Source: Davidsoniella eucalypti (Eukaryota; Ascomycota; Sordariomycetes; Microascales; Ceratocystidaceae). From it: a stretch of 64,000 nucleotides of DNA. The translations under genes and the position numbers were made by a program. Where the stretch lies: positions 496,001 to 560,000 of the forward strand of contig RMBW01000007.1 of the NCBI GenBank assembly GCA_004009845.1, given 5' to 3'. The notes beneath the pieces are model-generated. The model did not search any database. It saw only the letters and a list, made by a program, of their open reading frames with translations, and was not told the DNA's origin. Positions 36,711 to 48,612 of the stretch are shown here, in pieces; within the stretch, counting starts at the first letter, position 1; every line of letters starts with the position of its first letter.

Positions 36711-38075
36711 CTTGTTGTTGTTGTTGTTTTGGTGGATGATATGAAGGCGATCGAGAAAATATGCACAATAATGCAAACTACCGTCTATAAAATATAAGAC
36801 GACAAGACAAGATAATCGGCAATGTTGTTCAGTAAAGCTAGCTTTGTCTGCTTTAAAATCGATGTGATTGAGCCAAGGTCTTGGGGTTCTCTATACGAAG
36901 CCGTATGAATAACGTCATATAAATGGGGAGCTTAATAATAGCTGCAGCTCAGGCTTGATTAATGACTTGCCACTGGCCATGTTAGTAATCAATCGGTTAC
37001 TAAGCCGTTGTGTTGCTGACTGATAGATAGACATCAACTATTTCTAGTAGAAAAAATCAAGGAACAAAGTTATATGTAACGCACAAAAGAAACATCAACA
37101 CCAAAATGAATGAATATTTTTAAGAACACACACAAATAGAAAGAAAACAAATGAGACACAGGGAGGAAAGACCAAAATCAAGAAGAAAAAAAAGCTTTTC
37201 AGTTACTCGAAACCAGTAAAGAGCTGGTGTGGTATTTTTGTACACAGAACAACAGTCTGTCTATCATCATTGCTCATATGAACGGACATGGCTATATAAA
37301 GACGGATGGAGAAACACGAAGCGTGGGAGAATGGGAAACAAGGTAGAGGAGGATAGCGAGGTAAAAAAAGAAATCACTCTCCTACAGAACATTGAGTCAA
37401 ACGAACAATATAGAGAGATGAACCGAAGAATATTGATAATCACAGAAAGGAAAAAAAAAAACAAAGAGAAAGAAAATAAAAAGGTGGATATAATGAAAGA
37501 GAAGTAAACTGCAAAGAAAAGACAGTCCAGCAAAGATCACTTGACACCCAGTCGACCAGAGTATATCTTATGATAGGACAGAAGAGAAGTTTTTGGAGAG
37601 GTATTACAGAGATAGATGTCATTGTTGTTGATATCGAAGGTTCAGTCGTGGCAACGACGAGTTGGAGTTCAGAAGATCGAGGGGAAGGAGGAAGAGGTGA
37701 TTCAAATATGAAAATAAGAACAAAAATAAAATAAGACTGTCAGTTAGACAAAAGAAGAAAAAAGGAAAGACGTATGACGATACAAATTAAAAAGAAAGTG
37801 AGAATAAATGAGAGGGAAGAAATGAACGACATGAAATAGAAGATAGAATAAGAAGAGTAACGAAATCAGATAAGATTGGTGAGCGAATGGGTATGCAAAG
37901 TGTTTCAAATGCGACAGATGATAATAAAAAGAAGTGATAGAAAAATAATAGAAAATAAAAAGAAAACGTGTTGAGGCAATGAATGGGATTTCACAGATAG
38001 GTGGGCTTATCAAGAGATTCAATGACTCAGATTCTATGTGTTCAAGACATATCATAACGTCTACAATATCACAGC
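36711..38075. other. Intergenic: reductase promoter / BOI 3' flank
   Basis: No gene. The + strand is A/G-rich at 37340-37510 and 37680-38000, so the BOI transcript would have a long U/C-rich 3' flank. Frames here encode Lys/Glu- or Phe/Ser-rich low complexity only. Confidence 0.55.
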
Positions 38076-41000
38076 CTAAGCACTTTGTGGAATCCCGTTG
38101 TCTACCATGGCAACTCCGCCATTAGCTTCCATAGACTTGATGTTGCCATCCTCGTCGATTAATCCCATGCTACCGTCAGCGCCCTCTGCATCCTCATCAC
38201 GCAACTCTGGGGGGCGGTGACGCTGCTGCCGAGCTTTGGCAAGAGAGATGGTTTTTTGTTGGTAGGTAGTGCTGACAGCCTGAGAATCATCACGCTCAAT
38301 GGTAGCCTTCATCAGAGCAGCCATCCAAAGACGACCTTGGCTCAGGCTGGGCACGGCAAAGTAGTGAACAGTCGGCTTGGTAAAGTTCACAGCGCGTGAA
38401 AGACCAGCACGGGGAGGCGTCAACTTGAAGATGAACATTGTATCATCACCCTTCTCGACACTATCCGCGCCGCTGTTATTGCTAGGATTTCCAGCACCAG
38501 TAAGCGTAGCGTGAAGTCCCGTGAGGCGCTCATTGTCGGCGGGAAGGACGCGGTGAAAGGATATGTCTATCAAGCCCTTCTCCTGTTCATCGTCCTCACT
38601 ATAATAGTACGACAAGCGACGGCCTTTGAGAATAAAGAAGCGAGGCTTCCAAGTCGTCATAAGGTTAGAGCTCTTTTTCTTCATCCAACCACTATAGTCT
38701 GCAGTCTTCATAGCCTCTTTAGGGCTAATCTTGAGGAGGCCCCGTTGGTAAGCACTTGTCTCCTGCTTGTTCTTGCGACGCGGGTTTCCGCGGCTGTTGC
38801 CTGATGCAGTGGAAGCAGCAACGCTCTTAGCTGCATCAGGGGAGTCGAGTTCGAAACTAGGGCCGGCAGATGGAGTACTAGAACCAGTGCGAGTCAAAGG
38901 AGAAGCAAGGGGGGATGATTCGATGGGAGATGTAAGCTTTGAAAATGGCGAAGCCACGGAATCGGAAATGGCGCGTAGGGTACCGTTTCCGCCGCCATTA
39001 GAGCCAGAGGCCTTGTGGCCAGGCTTAATAGCAGACAGCCAGTCGTGATGAGACTTGTGTGTGGTCGAAGTGGGCGAAACCGGGACTGTTGTCGTCGGGC
39101 TGTCGAGCTTGGTGACCGCAGGGGGGAAATCTTTGGCGGGAGGCACGGGTTTCGTGGATTCGGTAGTGGTCGAAGAAGTCGTTCTGCGATGTTGGCCAGA
39201 CTGGGAACCAAAGTACTTCTGCAAGGAAGTTTTACCGTCAGCTGCGTCGATACTACTAAAGCGGGAATGACGGCTCATGGCGGTCGCGGAACGCACTCTT
39301 TGTTCTTCGGTATAGCTACTTTGGCTAACGCCATGCGTGCTCTCACGCTTGTTGAGTAGGGTTTTCAGGCTGCGCTTGCCGTCGGTCTCATTACCAGAGA
39401 AGTAGCCTCGGTCCATTTCGACACCAGAATCGGGGACGGCTCCGTGGTTGGGACCGCTGGCGGCAGAAGCAGCAGCGTGTGCTTGCTGGCCCTGGGCAAT
39501 AAGATCTTGTATACCAGTTGACGACAGTGGGCGAGGCGAGGTGTAGGCACCGCCCATAGTCCAGTTTCGATCGAACGAGGGTTGTTTTTTATGATCGGTA
39601 CTTGCAGAAGTTGGGGGCGGATTGACTTTAGAAAAGCCAGAGGGCGTGCGGTAGTCAGAAAATGAATTGCGCGAATGATGCAGTTCACGCACTGACGCCG
39701 CCGAGGGACGCTTGTGATGGGTTGGGCTTTCGGGCACGCCTGCAGCAGAACCGGATGGCGAGCGCAGCGACATAGAACCCAATCTCGTGGGGGTCATAGA
39801 GGTCGAGACGTGTTTAGAGTGGATGGAGGAGGGCCGTTCACCGTCGCCGCGATTTGCGCTAGTGACTGTGTTGGTGCGACTGCGCGTTCGCTCTTGGCCA
39901 GTAATTGCAGCAGCTGCACCCTCGCTACTAGAGAAATTAGCGTTGGTTGCTCTGCGTGGCGCCTGGGCCGACGCCACTTCATCTTGCAGGGACTTGATTT
40001 TGGACCAAGTCTTCAGGCGGCGGCCAACCGAGCCGAGATCAAATGCCTTGATGAATAATGAGCTCTGGTCCATTTCCAGCATAACTTCGCCAGTGATTTC
40101 CTGGTCGCGGAAAACCTCGCAGTGATGCTTTTCAACGCCGACTGTGAATAAATACTCGGCCACATCGTCAGGACCCCAGCCCTGGACCTCTGCCCTTGAG
40201 TGGGCAATGTCGCCCTCTTCTTCGTCCGTCTCCTCGCCCTGGATGTAGGACATGCGGTGGTCAAACTGAGTGCTGTACTCGCTGCCAGAGTCGGTTGAGA
40301 CATGCAAGGCACCGGTACTAGGGGGCGACCGCAGATGGGTGATGTGCTCGTCAATCACATTAAGAGTGTCGTGCAATACTTGGCTGTCTTGTTGGGGTAT
40401 CGTAGATAAGGTATTGGACGGTGCTGAAGGCGGTGCAGATATCGATGGGATGCCGATAGTGCTTGCGCCGCTACCATTGTGTAGGTTCGTAATATCGGGT
40501 ATAGGAAGTGTCGAGTTGATCATGTTGAGGCTCGTCGGCGTCGAGATTCCACTAGACTTATTAGGGCCGACATTTGGTGTTTCGGAAATTGGTAATACAA
40601 GAGGGCTAACACCATTCTTGCCCTCGCTGCCAGATGCCTCGAGGAGGGGCGTCATAGGCTTGTTCATATGACTGCGCACATGTTCTTGTGGTGCTGGTTG
40701 TGTATATGCTGTAGAGAAAAGATAACGGTAAATATGATTAGAGAAAGTCTTAGGTGACGGTAATTGGGTGAGTATAGATCATAGTGTGGCGTTCTTAGCC
40801 TAGCCGATCAAGATTTAGAAGGCGGATGGATGTCTTTCTTGGATTGTCTTGTGTAGTTATGGGTTGAACTGATGTTGCAGTTGATAATATCAAGATGAGT
40901 CGTGCTAGGGTTGAGGCTGTGTGAAATAGAGAGTGAGGGGTGGTTTGTTAAACAACCATCATCACCACCACTACCACCAACAGCCACAATATTTTCGATG

Positions 41001-41509
41001 TTGTTTACAGGTGCAGTGGAATCCACGAGTACTTAAAGGACTCCGGAGGACTACTCAAGTAGGCAGATACGGGGCAAAGACTACATACCTTCAGGAAAGA
41101 GACCGGTATTACCATTTCCAAGGTGGCGGCCGAGGTACCATCTATCGCCGAACTCATCGTCTCGCTCAATCAGTTCAACAAGATCGCCTTTGATGAGGGT
41201 CAGCTCGTCTGATGTGCGGGCTTGAAAATCATCTAAGAATAAGGGACGTTAAGGACATTGGTCAGCAAGATCATGCGGTTAGATAGTTGAGTAGCTGGCC
41301 ATGTGAGTGAAAATCAGGTAGTGTCAGGACGGTAGCGGGAGGTTGTTGTGCTAGACGGAGAGATAGTAGGAGGCGGTCTTTTTCGGGGAGATAGGCGCTA
41401 CCCTGTTTCTCGACTAGGCGATTGTTTTAAAGGCTTGATATGACATACGAACTACCCAGAGGATGTCGCCAACGTCTGGACGAGGGCCAGTTCGCGGAGT
41501 GGACATCAT
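38076..41509 (-). CDS. BOI1: Boi1/Boi2/Pob1-type polarity scaffold (SH3-SAM-PH)
   Basis: Three exons, 41509-41449, 41232-41089 and 40708-38076, give 945 residues. Exons 1-2 encode an SH3 domain (about 17-68: VVHDFQARTSDELTLIKGD, WYLGRHLGNGNTGLFPE). A SAM domain lies at about 243-311 (VQGWGPDDVAEYLFTVG, LGSVGRRLKTW). A long Ser-rich disordered region follows, then a PH domain at about 735-875 (YSGWMKKKSSNLMTTWKPRF, FILKGRRLSYYYS). This order is that of budding-yeast Boi1/Boi2 and fission-yeast Pob1, which link Cdc42, formins and exocyst at sites of polarised growth and bind phosphoinositides through the PH domain. Two start Met codons lie in tandem. Introns of 216 and 380 nt are long for this window; the joins give typical SH3 sequence (VV-HDFQAR; LFPE-AYTQP). 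Confidence 0.94.
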
Positions 41510-42502
41510 TTTCGCGGCCCAGGAAGCGCTCAGTGGCGGTTAATCGGGATAACTCCAGGTCTCGCTGCGGGCTTCTTGGTTGAAATCAGTAGGGGGTGAT
41601 GGGCGCTCTGGTTTAATGTCTCGTTCGCGATCGATTGGTCGGAGTCGGTATCGTGAATCGGTGTGTATTTATTATTATATGGTCGGAATGCGAAAGTTGA
41701 TCGCCTGGAAATGGATTATGAATATTGCAGCGAGAAAGCCAAGATGAGGGCGGAAATAATTGACTGAGTGTTGAGTACAAGGCAAGCAAGGCATACAGCT
41801 TTCAGGTCGAAGAGGCTGTGCGGGTTGAAAAGTACAGCGCCGGAAACTAGTCGTAGAAAACTATTTGTAGAATTACGAAGAGCTGCTGGCTAAACTAGAA
41901 AAGGCAGATCGATTGATTGATTGATTGGAAGAGTCAGTCAAAGTCGTCGTCTGGTCAGTTAGTCAGAACGTGCTGCGAGTATCGAAGAAACTTCAATGGG
42001 CTCGTCCGGATCTAGTTGTGTTCGAGTTGTATATCAGACACTCAGCAGCAGAGCAACAGCGGCTCTCCGAGCGAACAGCGGAAGCGGTGGTGAACGAAAC
42101 AAATCAAAATCGAATTGGATAAGCGTTGTTGCGCTAGAGATGAAGAGGGAAAGGATTTATTTTCCTGGATCCGGCTGCCGATGAGCGAACGAGCGATGCC
42201 AAAGGCTAAAGAGGAGGGGATTTGTTGTTTGTTAGCCACTGTATTTGGTAGCAAAAATGGCAGCAGATTGATTCCCTCTCGTCCTTGTCCCTCATATTAA
42301 TTCCAACAAAATACAAATGTTTTGTCAGGCTAGCTAGACTAACTAGATCGGCCGGGCTGGGCTAGTACCGCGTTTCGGTTGGAGGGACCCTTGTTTACAA
42401 CAGTACCTGTAGTACTAATAGTGCTGTTAGTAGGCACTGTATGTAATATGTAGCTAGTAGCTGCAGGGCCTACTAAGGCACCGCATACATACAGCATACA
42501 TA
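41510..42502. promoter_or_regulatory. Upstream region of BOI1
   Basis: About 1 kb without a gene. A GATT microsatellite lies near 41910-41928, and CATACATACAG is repeated twice near 42484-42504, next to the left end of the mariner relic. Confidence 0.4.
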
Positions 42503-42527
42503 CAGAGTACAGCGGCTGGGCTTTGTC
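42503..42527 (+). repeat. Left terminal inverted repeat, mariner relic
   Basis: 25 bp starting CAGAGTACAGCGG, preceded by TA. Confidence 0.75.
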
Positions 42528-42698
42528 GTAGCAGATCGGTCAGGCTTCTCCACTTTTAAAATTCACACTTTTCTGAACAATAGTCATCTTTCTACCTTTT
42601 TCTTCCTTGGATATGACACAGCACGATTACTTTGCATAAAACAATACAGATATATCACCGTACCATTATACCAATATACTACTATACAACTACTCATT

Positions 42699-43310
42699 AT
42701 GTCTACAATAACGGATCTGGAGCTTAGACTTCAAGAAATATCCCAAATAACCCCATCTCAGAAGCCAGGAGGCACGTGAACAACATGAATTTCAACGACA
42801 ACTGCAACACAACAACGACATGCAGAAGAAGCAAGCCAGTTTAATAGTCAGCATGCAAAGATACAGCAAGAATACCATGAAATTCAACAACAGTTGTTGA
42901 TTGCACAGTCCCGTCCAGACGATCAACGATTTCGAACCCCTTTTCCAACACAAATTTCCAATAAGTCACTTACCTCTGTCCGCTCACGAAATACCAAAAT
43001 CATCCCAGTGTTGGGCAAGTGGATGGAATCTTTCAAGCCTGAGAGTCTAGATTTTATGCAAGACAATGCTTCTTGCCATAAAGCCAGACAGACCATGGAA
43101 GAGTTTCGATCTCGTGGTATTATGGTCCTGGACGATCGAAGCTGTTTGGCATGAGATGTAGTTATATATCCAAAGAAACTTCTCGGAGACTCTTCGCCCG
43201 GGGGAAATGCAGTTCAAGAGGCTTGGGGCAATATTAGCAACGAGTACCTTCATGAACTCCTAGTCTCTATGAAGACTCGTTGTCGCTGCCAATGGGATGT
43301 ACACTAGGTA
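42699..43310 (+). pseudogene. Tc1/mariner transposase pseudogene
   Basis: The remnant has an ATG at 42699 followed by frameshifted Gln/His-rich sequence. The clear transposase part begins near 43000 (VLGKWMESFKPESLDF, then FMQDNASCHKARQTMEEF), which carries the second catalytic Asp of the DDE_3 fold. The block normally joining it to the third acidic residue (the PPYSPDLNP region) is missing. Reading resumes out of frame as IEAVWHEM, hits a TAG, continues LYIQRNFSETL, then shifts again (NAVQEAWGNISNEYLHELL). With a deletion, two frameshifts and an internal stop, it cannot make an active enzyme. Confidence 0.85.
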
Positions 43311-43368
43311 CTATATGGGGTTCTAATACACACAGTTACGAATCAAACACTAGCAAGAGACTAATCCT

Positions 43369-43393
43369 GACAAAAGCCAACCGCTGTACTCTG
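43369..43393 (-). repeat. Right terminal inverted repeat, mariner relic
   Basis: Reverse complement starts CAGAGTACAGCGG; three mismatches with the left copy; followed by TA. Confidence 0.75.
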
Positions 43394-43395
43394 TA

Positions 43396-46198
43396 TATAT
43401 ACATACGTACTAATGGCAGTAGAAGCACTACAAATAGCAACCAGCCAACTGGGTCAGATATGACGATGGTGCCCGTTCACTGCCAAATTTTACGCAAAAT
43501 GATACGCAAAGAAAGAGGCCAACCCCCGGTCCGAACACTCAACTGGCAAGGGCTTCTAGCAAAGCAATTCAATCCGTGCATCAAAAAACGAGAACGGGCA
43601 TGTATTACAGGATGAAGATGACTATTATCGGCGGAATAGTAGGAGTTCCAGTACCAGTGTTTTAATGGTTGACGATTTGCAGCCTTGTCACCTCAGACTC
43701 AACAAAACGGTGGCGTTTTCGACTCCTTTTCCGGTGCTTATTATAGACAGTGAAAGACAGAGTAAGAAAAAAAAGGAAGAGCGGAAATGAAGCGACTAAA
43801 ATCAGCGAAGATCTATGAAGCAAGACTTACTTTGACGATGGTGATCACTAAACAATATAAATAAAAGTGATCACAATGCAAGGTGGAAATAAACATAGAA
43901 TAAAAATTAGAGGGTCAATTACAAGGCACCCCAAACAAAATGGAGTAAGTACACAGCGAAGCAAAAGCAACTACCTGTCTAATCTTTCCACATTTTACTT
44001 CCCACCTTCCCATCTTCTCGATGCTCGTTTGCTAAGCCCAAAACTCAGAAATGCAGCTGCCCGAAACAACCACAAACCATAAGAGCGAGCGGGTGCCAAT
44101 TAGCACTTTTATGTGCTGTGATCGTGAGCGCTCTTGCCTCGCATTGTAATTTTGAGAAATGCAGTTTCCTGCAGGACGGGAGATTGCCGTTTTTGAAACA
44201 GGCGAACAGACCAGATCTTGGTTTGGCAACTGCTTGATTCACTGGCTGGCTGCTACATAAACAGCTGTCATAATGCGCATCCACTAATACCATGATATCA
44301 CCATAACCTCAGCCTAGTAACTATTATATATATCTGTGTAATACTATACGATGCAGTGACTAGTCATCTAGCGCCTACGCTTCTCAAAGCTTCAATTCTT
44401 GTTTTGCGAGGTTGGACAACACATGCTATCATCGCCAAGTCGCCCACATTAGACTATCGAAACAAGTGCTACCCAATCCCTTCTCCGCCGTACAACATTG
44501 GCTGTATTCTTTAGCATGAAGATGCCATGTCAGCACATAGTGCTGCGTAAATGCAGCTTCACATCCATCCATGTGGTCATTACGGCCTTCCTTCAGGCCA
44601 CTACAACAATACTTTGTTTCATACTTTCTCGCTCTCTCTTCAAGCCCAATCTTCCTTAAGCACCCTTTTTAGTCGCTGGGCCTGCAAGGTAGCATCATCA
44701 AAACAACTCAAAGGCCTAACAGAGCTTCCTCTCCAGGCTTTATTACCTCATGACTCCCACCGTTAACCTAGCAGAAAAGAAAGAACATAAATAATTACAT
44801 GGCAGCAACGCGCTTAGTCCCAGCATGCATATGCAGGTAGATACGCAGGTGTATTACTTTGTTTAGACACCAACAAACAGCACTACATACAACTCATTCG
44901 ACCTAACATATACGTAAGTATACATATGTGTGTGTCTGTCTATATCATCGTAGTAATTATGCTTGCTGCTCCTTCTTACCTCCGATGCCCCTCAGATACT
45001 GCGCCAACCGGATATGGGAGAATAAGTATACGACGACTTCTGCTATTACCACTAAAATTGCATGACTGCGGAAAGAGGAACAAAAACAGCATGCTAAGGT
45101 TTTGCGTTGTTGGTTCTACTCAAGGGAGTGGAAAATAAGCAGCCGAACCTCCCGACGCTGGCTGTTGCTGACTAGTTATATACAACTGTATGCAATATCG
45201 AAAAAGAAAAAGAAAAAAAGACAGCCCATAGACGCCTTGTATTTTCTATTCATACAGGGGCCCCGGATAGTCAGAAAATATCCCTCTTTCTCTTACCAGA
45301 AGAACAAGTCTATTTTCTATTTTGCCTCATGACGCCTCCCCGGTCATCATAATATAATAAGGCATGTAAAGCCAGTAGGCAAAAGTAAGAGTGAAGAATG
45401 AGAAAGAATAAGACTCAACCCGAGAATACATCGGCCAGCAATGGATGTTAATTCTCTCCTTTCCCTTTCTCTTTTTCAAGTCTATCCAGCATCATTATAC
45501 GGCTTACATACATCGACGTACTCGCTGTATTTGCTATCCATACACTATTCTCTACTTCCGCCCAACCCCAAAAGTACTGCGTTCCTTGACGCCTGCATAT
45601 GCATGATTCTTTTTATATCCACACATTGTTGTTTTCGGTGGAATTTTCAGCTTTTATCCCTCCGCTCAGGTACAGTTTTTCGTATTGTTTTCAGTGTGCT
45701 GCTGACCAAAGACGAAAACATATGCTTTGTAGATGATATAACTAGTTTAATGGGTAAATGGGAACTAATAAATACTAGTTGTGTACCATTATCAGCGGGA
45801 AGACGACACACATCACCTGAAACAATGCGGGCAACACAGCAAAAGATCCAAGAAAGTATACTTCTTTCATGGCGTTTATATCTATCCTACCTGTAGATAA
45901 ATGGAGAAATTAACACCGGGAAACCAAACGAAAACAAACGTCTTAGTATAGAACTTTCGTATTCTTCCATTTTAACCTTTATCTGCAGGTTAATTAATCT
46001 CGCGTTATTTTGAGAATAATATATTATGTCGATGGCTGGTTCAGATTGTTTGGTTGAGACATTCTTAATATTTCCTGCAATTATTCTTTTTTCCAACTCA
46101 ATATTTTTTTATTTATTTTTATTTATTTATCGTTTTACGTCTTTATGTGGATCACGTGGATCCGACCCTAGTGGATCGTTAGACGTCGAGAAACCCTA
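43396..46198. other. Gene-poor stretch
   Basis: No supportable gene in 2.8 kb. Frames are at most 151 codons and have no recognisable motif. GTGATCAC occurs twice within about 35 bp near 43841 and 43867. An imperfect hairpin with arms starting AAGAGCG lies near 44092-44137, and AGAAATGCAG is repeated near 44047 and 44155. Confidence 0.45.
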
Positions 46199-46357
46199 AT
46201 GGTCCTCGAAGATCCCCCCATAGTGGAGGTCCGAACTAAAACTAAAAAAGCAAAACAGAAAACACAGAAAGCAAAAAACAAATTTCGCATGGTGGAAGCA
46301 GTGGAGAATACAAGCAGCGCTAACCTGGCTAAACTTGTTTCTTCACTGTCCACCTAG
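46199..46357 (+). pseudogene. Lys-rich 52-codon frame beside the tandem repeat, possible element remnant
   Basis: ATG at 46199 to TAG at 46355-46357. The frame reads VEVRTKTKKAKQKTQKAKN then FRMVEAVENTSSANLAKLV, a basic stretch followed by an amphipathic helix. It ends just before the first repeat unit. It may be the 5' part of the same decayed element, but the evidence is only proximity and protein-like composition. Confidence 0.3.
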
Positions 46358-46376
46358 CAGGTTGTTTGAGACACAG

Positions 46377-46913
46377 AGGAAAAGACCAGAGTGCTCAGGG
46401 TGCGAGGGAGATGCTCAAGGAGACAACTATCGCGAGGTCGGTGTCGGGGGATCGGGAGGAGGTCAAGCAGCATTAAGCTAAACTTTCTTCACAGCCGTAC
46501 CCCTGGTTGGTTGTTGGAAAACACAGTGGAAACCCAAAGTGTTTTCATTGTGAGGGAGCGACTCAATGAGAAGCTATCACAGGTTTGTTTTGGCATAATC
46601 AAATGAGGTGCAAAGCACAACACAAGAAGAGCCGGGGATTGGTAGGCACAAAGGAAAAGACCAGAGTGCTCCGGTGCGAGGGAGATGCTCAAGGAGACAA
46701 CTATCGCGAGGTCAGTGTCGGGGGATCGGGAGGAGGTCAAGCAGCATTAAGCTAAACTTTCTTCACAGCCGTCCCCCTGGTGGGTTGTTGGAAAACACAG
46801 AGGAAACCCAATGTGTTTTCATTGTGAGGGAGCGACTCAAGGAGAAGCTATCACAATTTGTTTTGGCATGATCAAATGAAGTGCAAAGCACAACAAAAGA
46901 AGAGCCGGAAATG
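46377..46913 (+). repeat. 275-bp tandem repeat, two copies
   Basis: Copy 1 is 46377-46651 and copy 2 is 46652-46913 (truncated), both beginning AGGAAAAGACCAGAGTGCTC; they are about 95% identical by eye. Each copy is itself two related halves. The first half holds GTGCGAGGGAGATGCTCAAG and the second GTGAGGGAGCGACTCAA. A further degenerate half-unit may follow at about 46914-47000. In one frame the halves read PECSGCEGDAQGD and PKCFHCEGATQ, sharing CxxCEGxxQ. Differences between copies are mostly transversions and 1-bp indels rather than RIP-type changes. Confidence 0.8.
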
Positions 46914-48612
46914 TCGGGCAACTGGAACCTTCAAAGTGTTGCCCTCCGAGTGTGAGTGTGAATTCCTGAGCAGCGGAGATGAGGCTCGGGAGACCAGCGA
47001 TCGCGAAAAGTGTAGAGAAAAGGGGGTGGGCGATCGTTGGTGAGAATTACCCTCGAGAGAGGAAGAAACGGGCTCAAGGCCTCACAAAACGGAGCATCAT
47101 GAAATAAATCAATAAATGCGAGAGAATGGACAGCGACATTGGTGATATGTGCTGGTCGCTCTTAAAAACCGACAACGAAGGGGAATTTTTCGTCTTTGGA
47201 CAAAGGAGGAGGCACCGAAAACTCAAAGGTACCCCCCCGAGGGTTGTAGGAGGGAAGGTTCGTTCCAACTCAATATATAGGGATACTTTATCTTTGCATA
47301 TTTGTGAAACCCTGATTATAGTAAACCCTAGTTTTATACCTTATAAAAAATACATGAGTTAGTGACCAATTATTGTTGTATTGTTGACTTGACTTGACTA
47401 ATGTTTGACTTTAAAGAAAAAAGAAAATTCCAAGATGATCGTCATCTGATGACAAAAAGTTGAGTATGATCAAAAATAAACTAAAAGGGACCGTGCAATT
47501 TTAATAAACCCCGCTTAAGAAAACGCGTTGCTTATAGTCTGCTTTGGAAGAAGGAATTATATTTTTACCGATTAGGTGTAACTACAGATATATTGAACAG
47601 AGTAACTTAGGTACAGATACATAGTTGTTTAGGCTAACTCAACGATCAGATCTGCAAATTTGTCTGGCTGGACCACCTTCTTCCTTATGACAGACATTCG
47701 CGTATGAGGTACTAAATGCAACGTTCACGAATATAGACTGTACTTTGATAGAGTTTTCCAGATGTAAACTATGTATAGAGTATAGTAATTAGGGTTATGG
47801 TAAATAGACAACCGACCAATACATGAAAAAGACAGGAAGATGATATAGTCCCCTCTCTTCTAAACATGAGGGATATCACATAGAGTAGCCCCATAGACAG
47901 CATTTGAGAGAAACCGCCTAAAAAATTCAGACAATATATGAGATAAAAAATGGCATTGTTGCAAGAATCAGCGTTGAAATGATATATAGTCGAAATAAAA
48001 CCTGTTGATATCTTGTGTACCTTTCAAATAAGAAGATAAATACAAGATTGAAAAAAAAGAACAACAACAATAATGGAAATCAGTATGTAGTTAAATTACA
48101 AATCAAGCTACATTAATAGAAGAGAAAACAAGAAAAAGAATACATAGATAAACTGGCTCCGGCTTCCTAAAGAACAATAAAATAATAAAGATAAGGCACT
48201 AAGAAGCACACAAAAAAAGAGACGGAAGAAGTTTTTAGAGAGAAAAGAAAAAGAAGAAAAAAAAAGGAAGACATATAAAATAAGATAGAGAAACAGGCCG
48301 TCCATGGGTAAAATCCCAGAGTCATAGAACATGAATTCTTGAAGCCATCAGAAAAAAAAAAGGTAAGAAAAATAAGAGAAAATGAGAAGCTAGGAAAATA
48401 AGAGAAAAAAAAGTCCCTGCCAGCCTGTCCGAGGTGAAAAGAATAAGAACACAAAAAAAAGAAAACGCCGTATTTTTTTGAAGAGAAAAAAAAGCAATGA
48501 AAAAAAAGAGGAAAACATGAAAATGTGATATCAAGGTATGGCATATACCTCGAGAACACTAATGTTAAGTAAAGGGAAACCCCATATTATGATTGAAAAA
48601 AAAGGATAAAGC
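46914..48612. other. Intergenic: repeat flank and FHL1 3' flank
   Basis: No supportable gene. A 78-codon plus frame at 47126-47362 (MDSDIGDMCWSLLKTDNEGE...) is protein-like in composition but unrecognised, and may be another remnant of the neighbouring repeat element. From about 48180 to 48530 the + strand is strongly A/G-rich, so the FHL1 transcript would have a U/C-rich 3' region. The minus-strand Phe/Ser-rich frames there are low complexity. Confidence 0.5.

Larger units (their letters stand above)
42503..43393 (+). mobile_element. Decayed Tc1/mariner-type transposon, internally deleted
   Basis: The ends are inverted repeats: the left 42503-42527 matches the reverse complement of 43369-43393 at about 22 of 25 bases (CAGAGTACAGCGG then TTGG/CTGG and TTTGTC). 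Each end is flanked by TA (42501-42502 and 43394-43395), the target duplication of this superfamily. An inner pair of TA (42508-42509, 43387-43388) allows a start at CAGCGG instead. Inside is a DDE transposase remnant. The total of 891 bp is well below the 1.3-1.9 kb of intact fungal elements. Confidence 0.82.

Noticed and set aside
42894..43154. Reading the 42.9-43.15 kb frame as a functional small protein
   Set aside because: It is a truncated piece of a transposase with the downstream catalytic region out of frame.
44092..44137. Imperfect hairpin with arms starting AAGAGCG
   Set aside because: Only about 7 and 5 paired bases are convincing. It is too weak to call a terminator, RNA or transposon end.
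46189..46200. Telomere-like AACCCTAA words here and near 390 and 47322
   Set aside because: Single isolated copies without tandem arrays; expected by chance.
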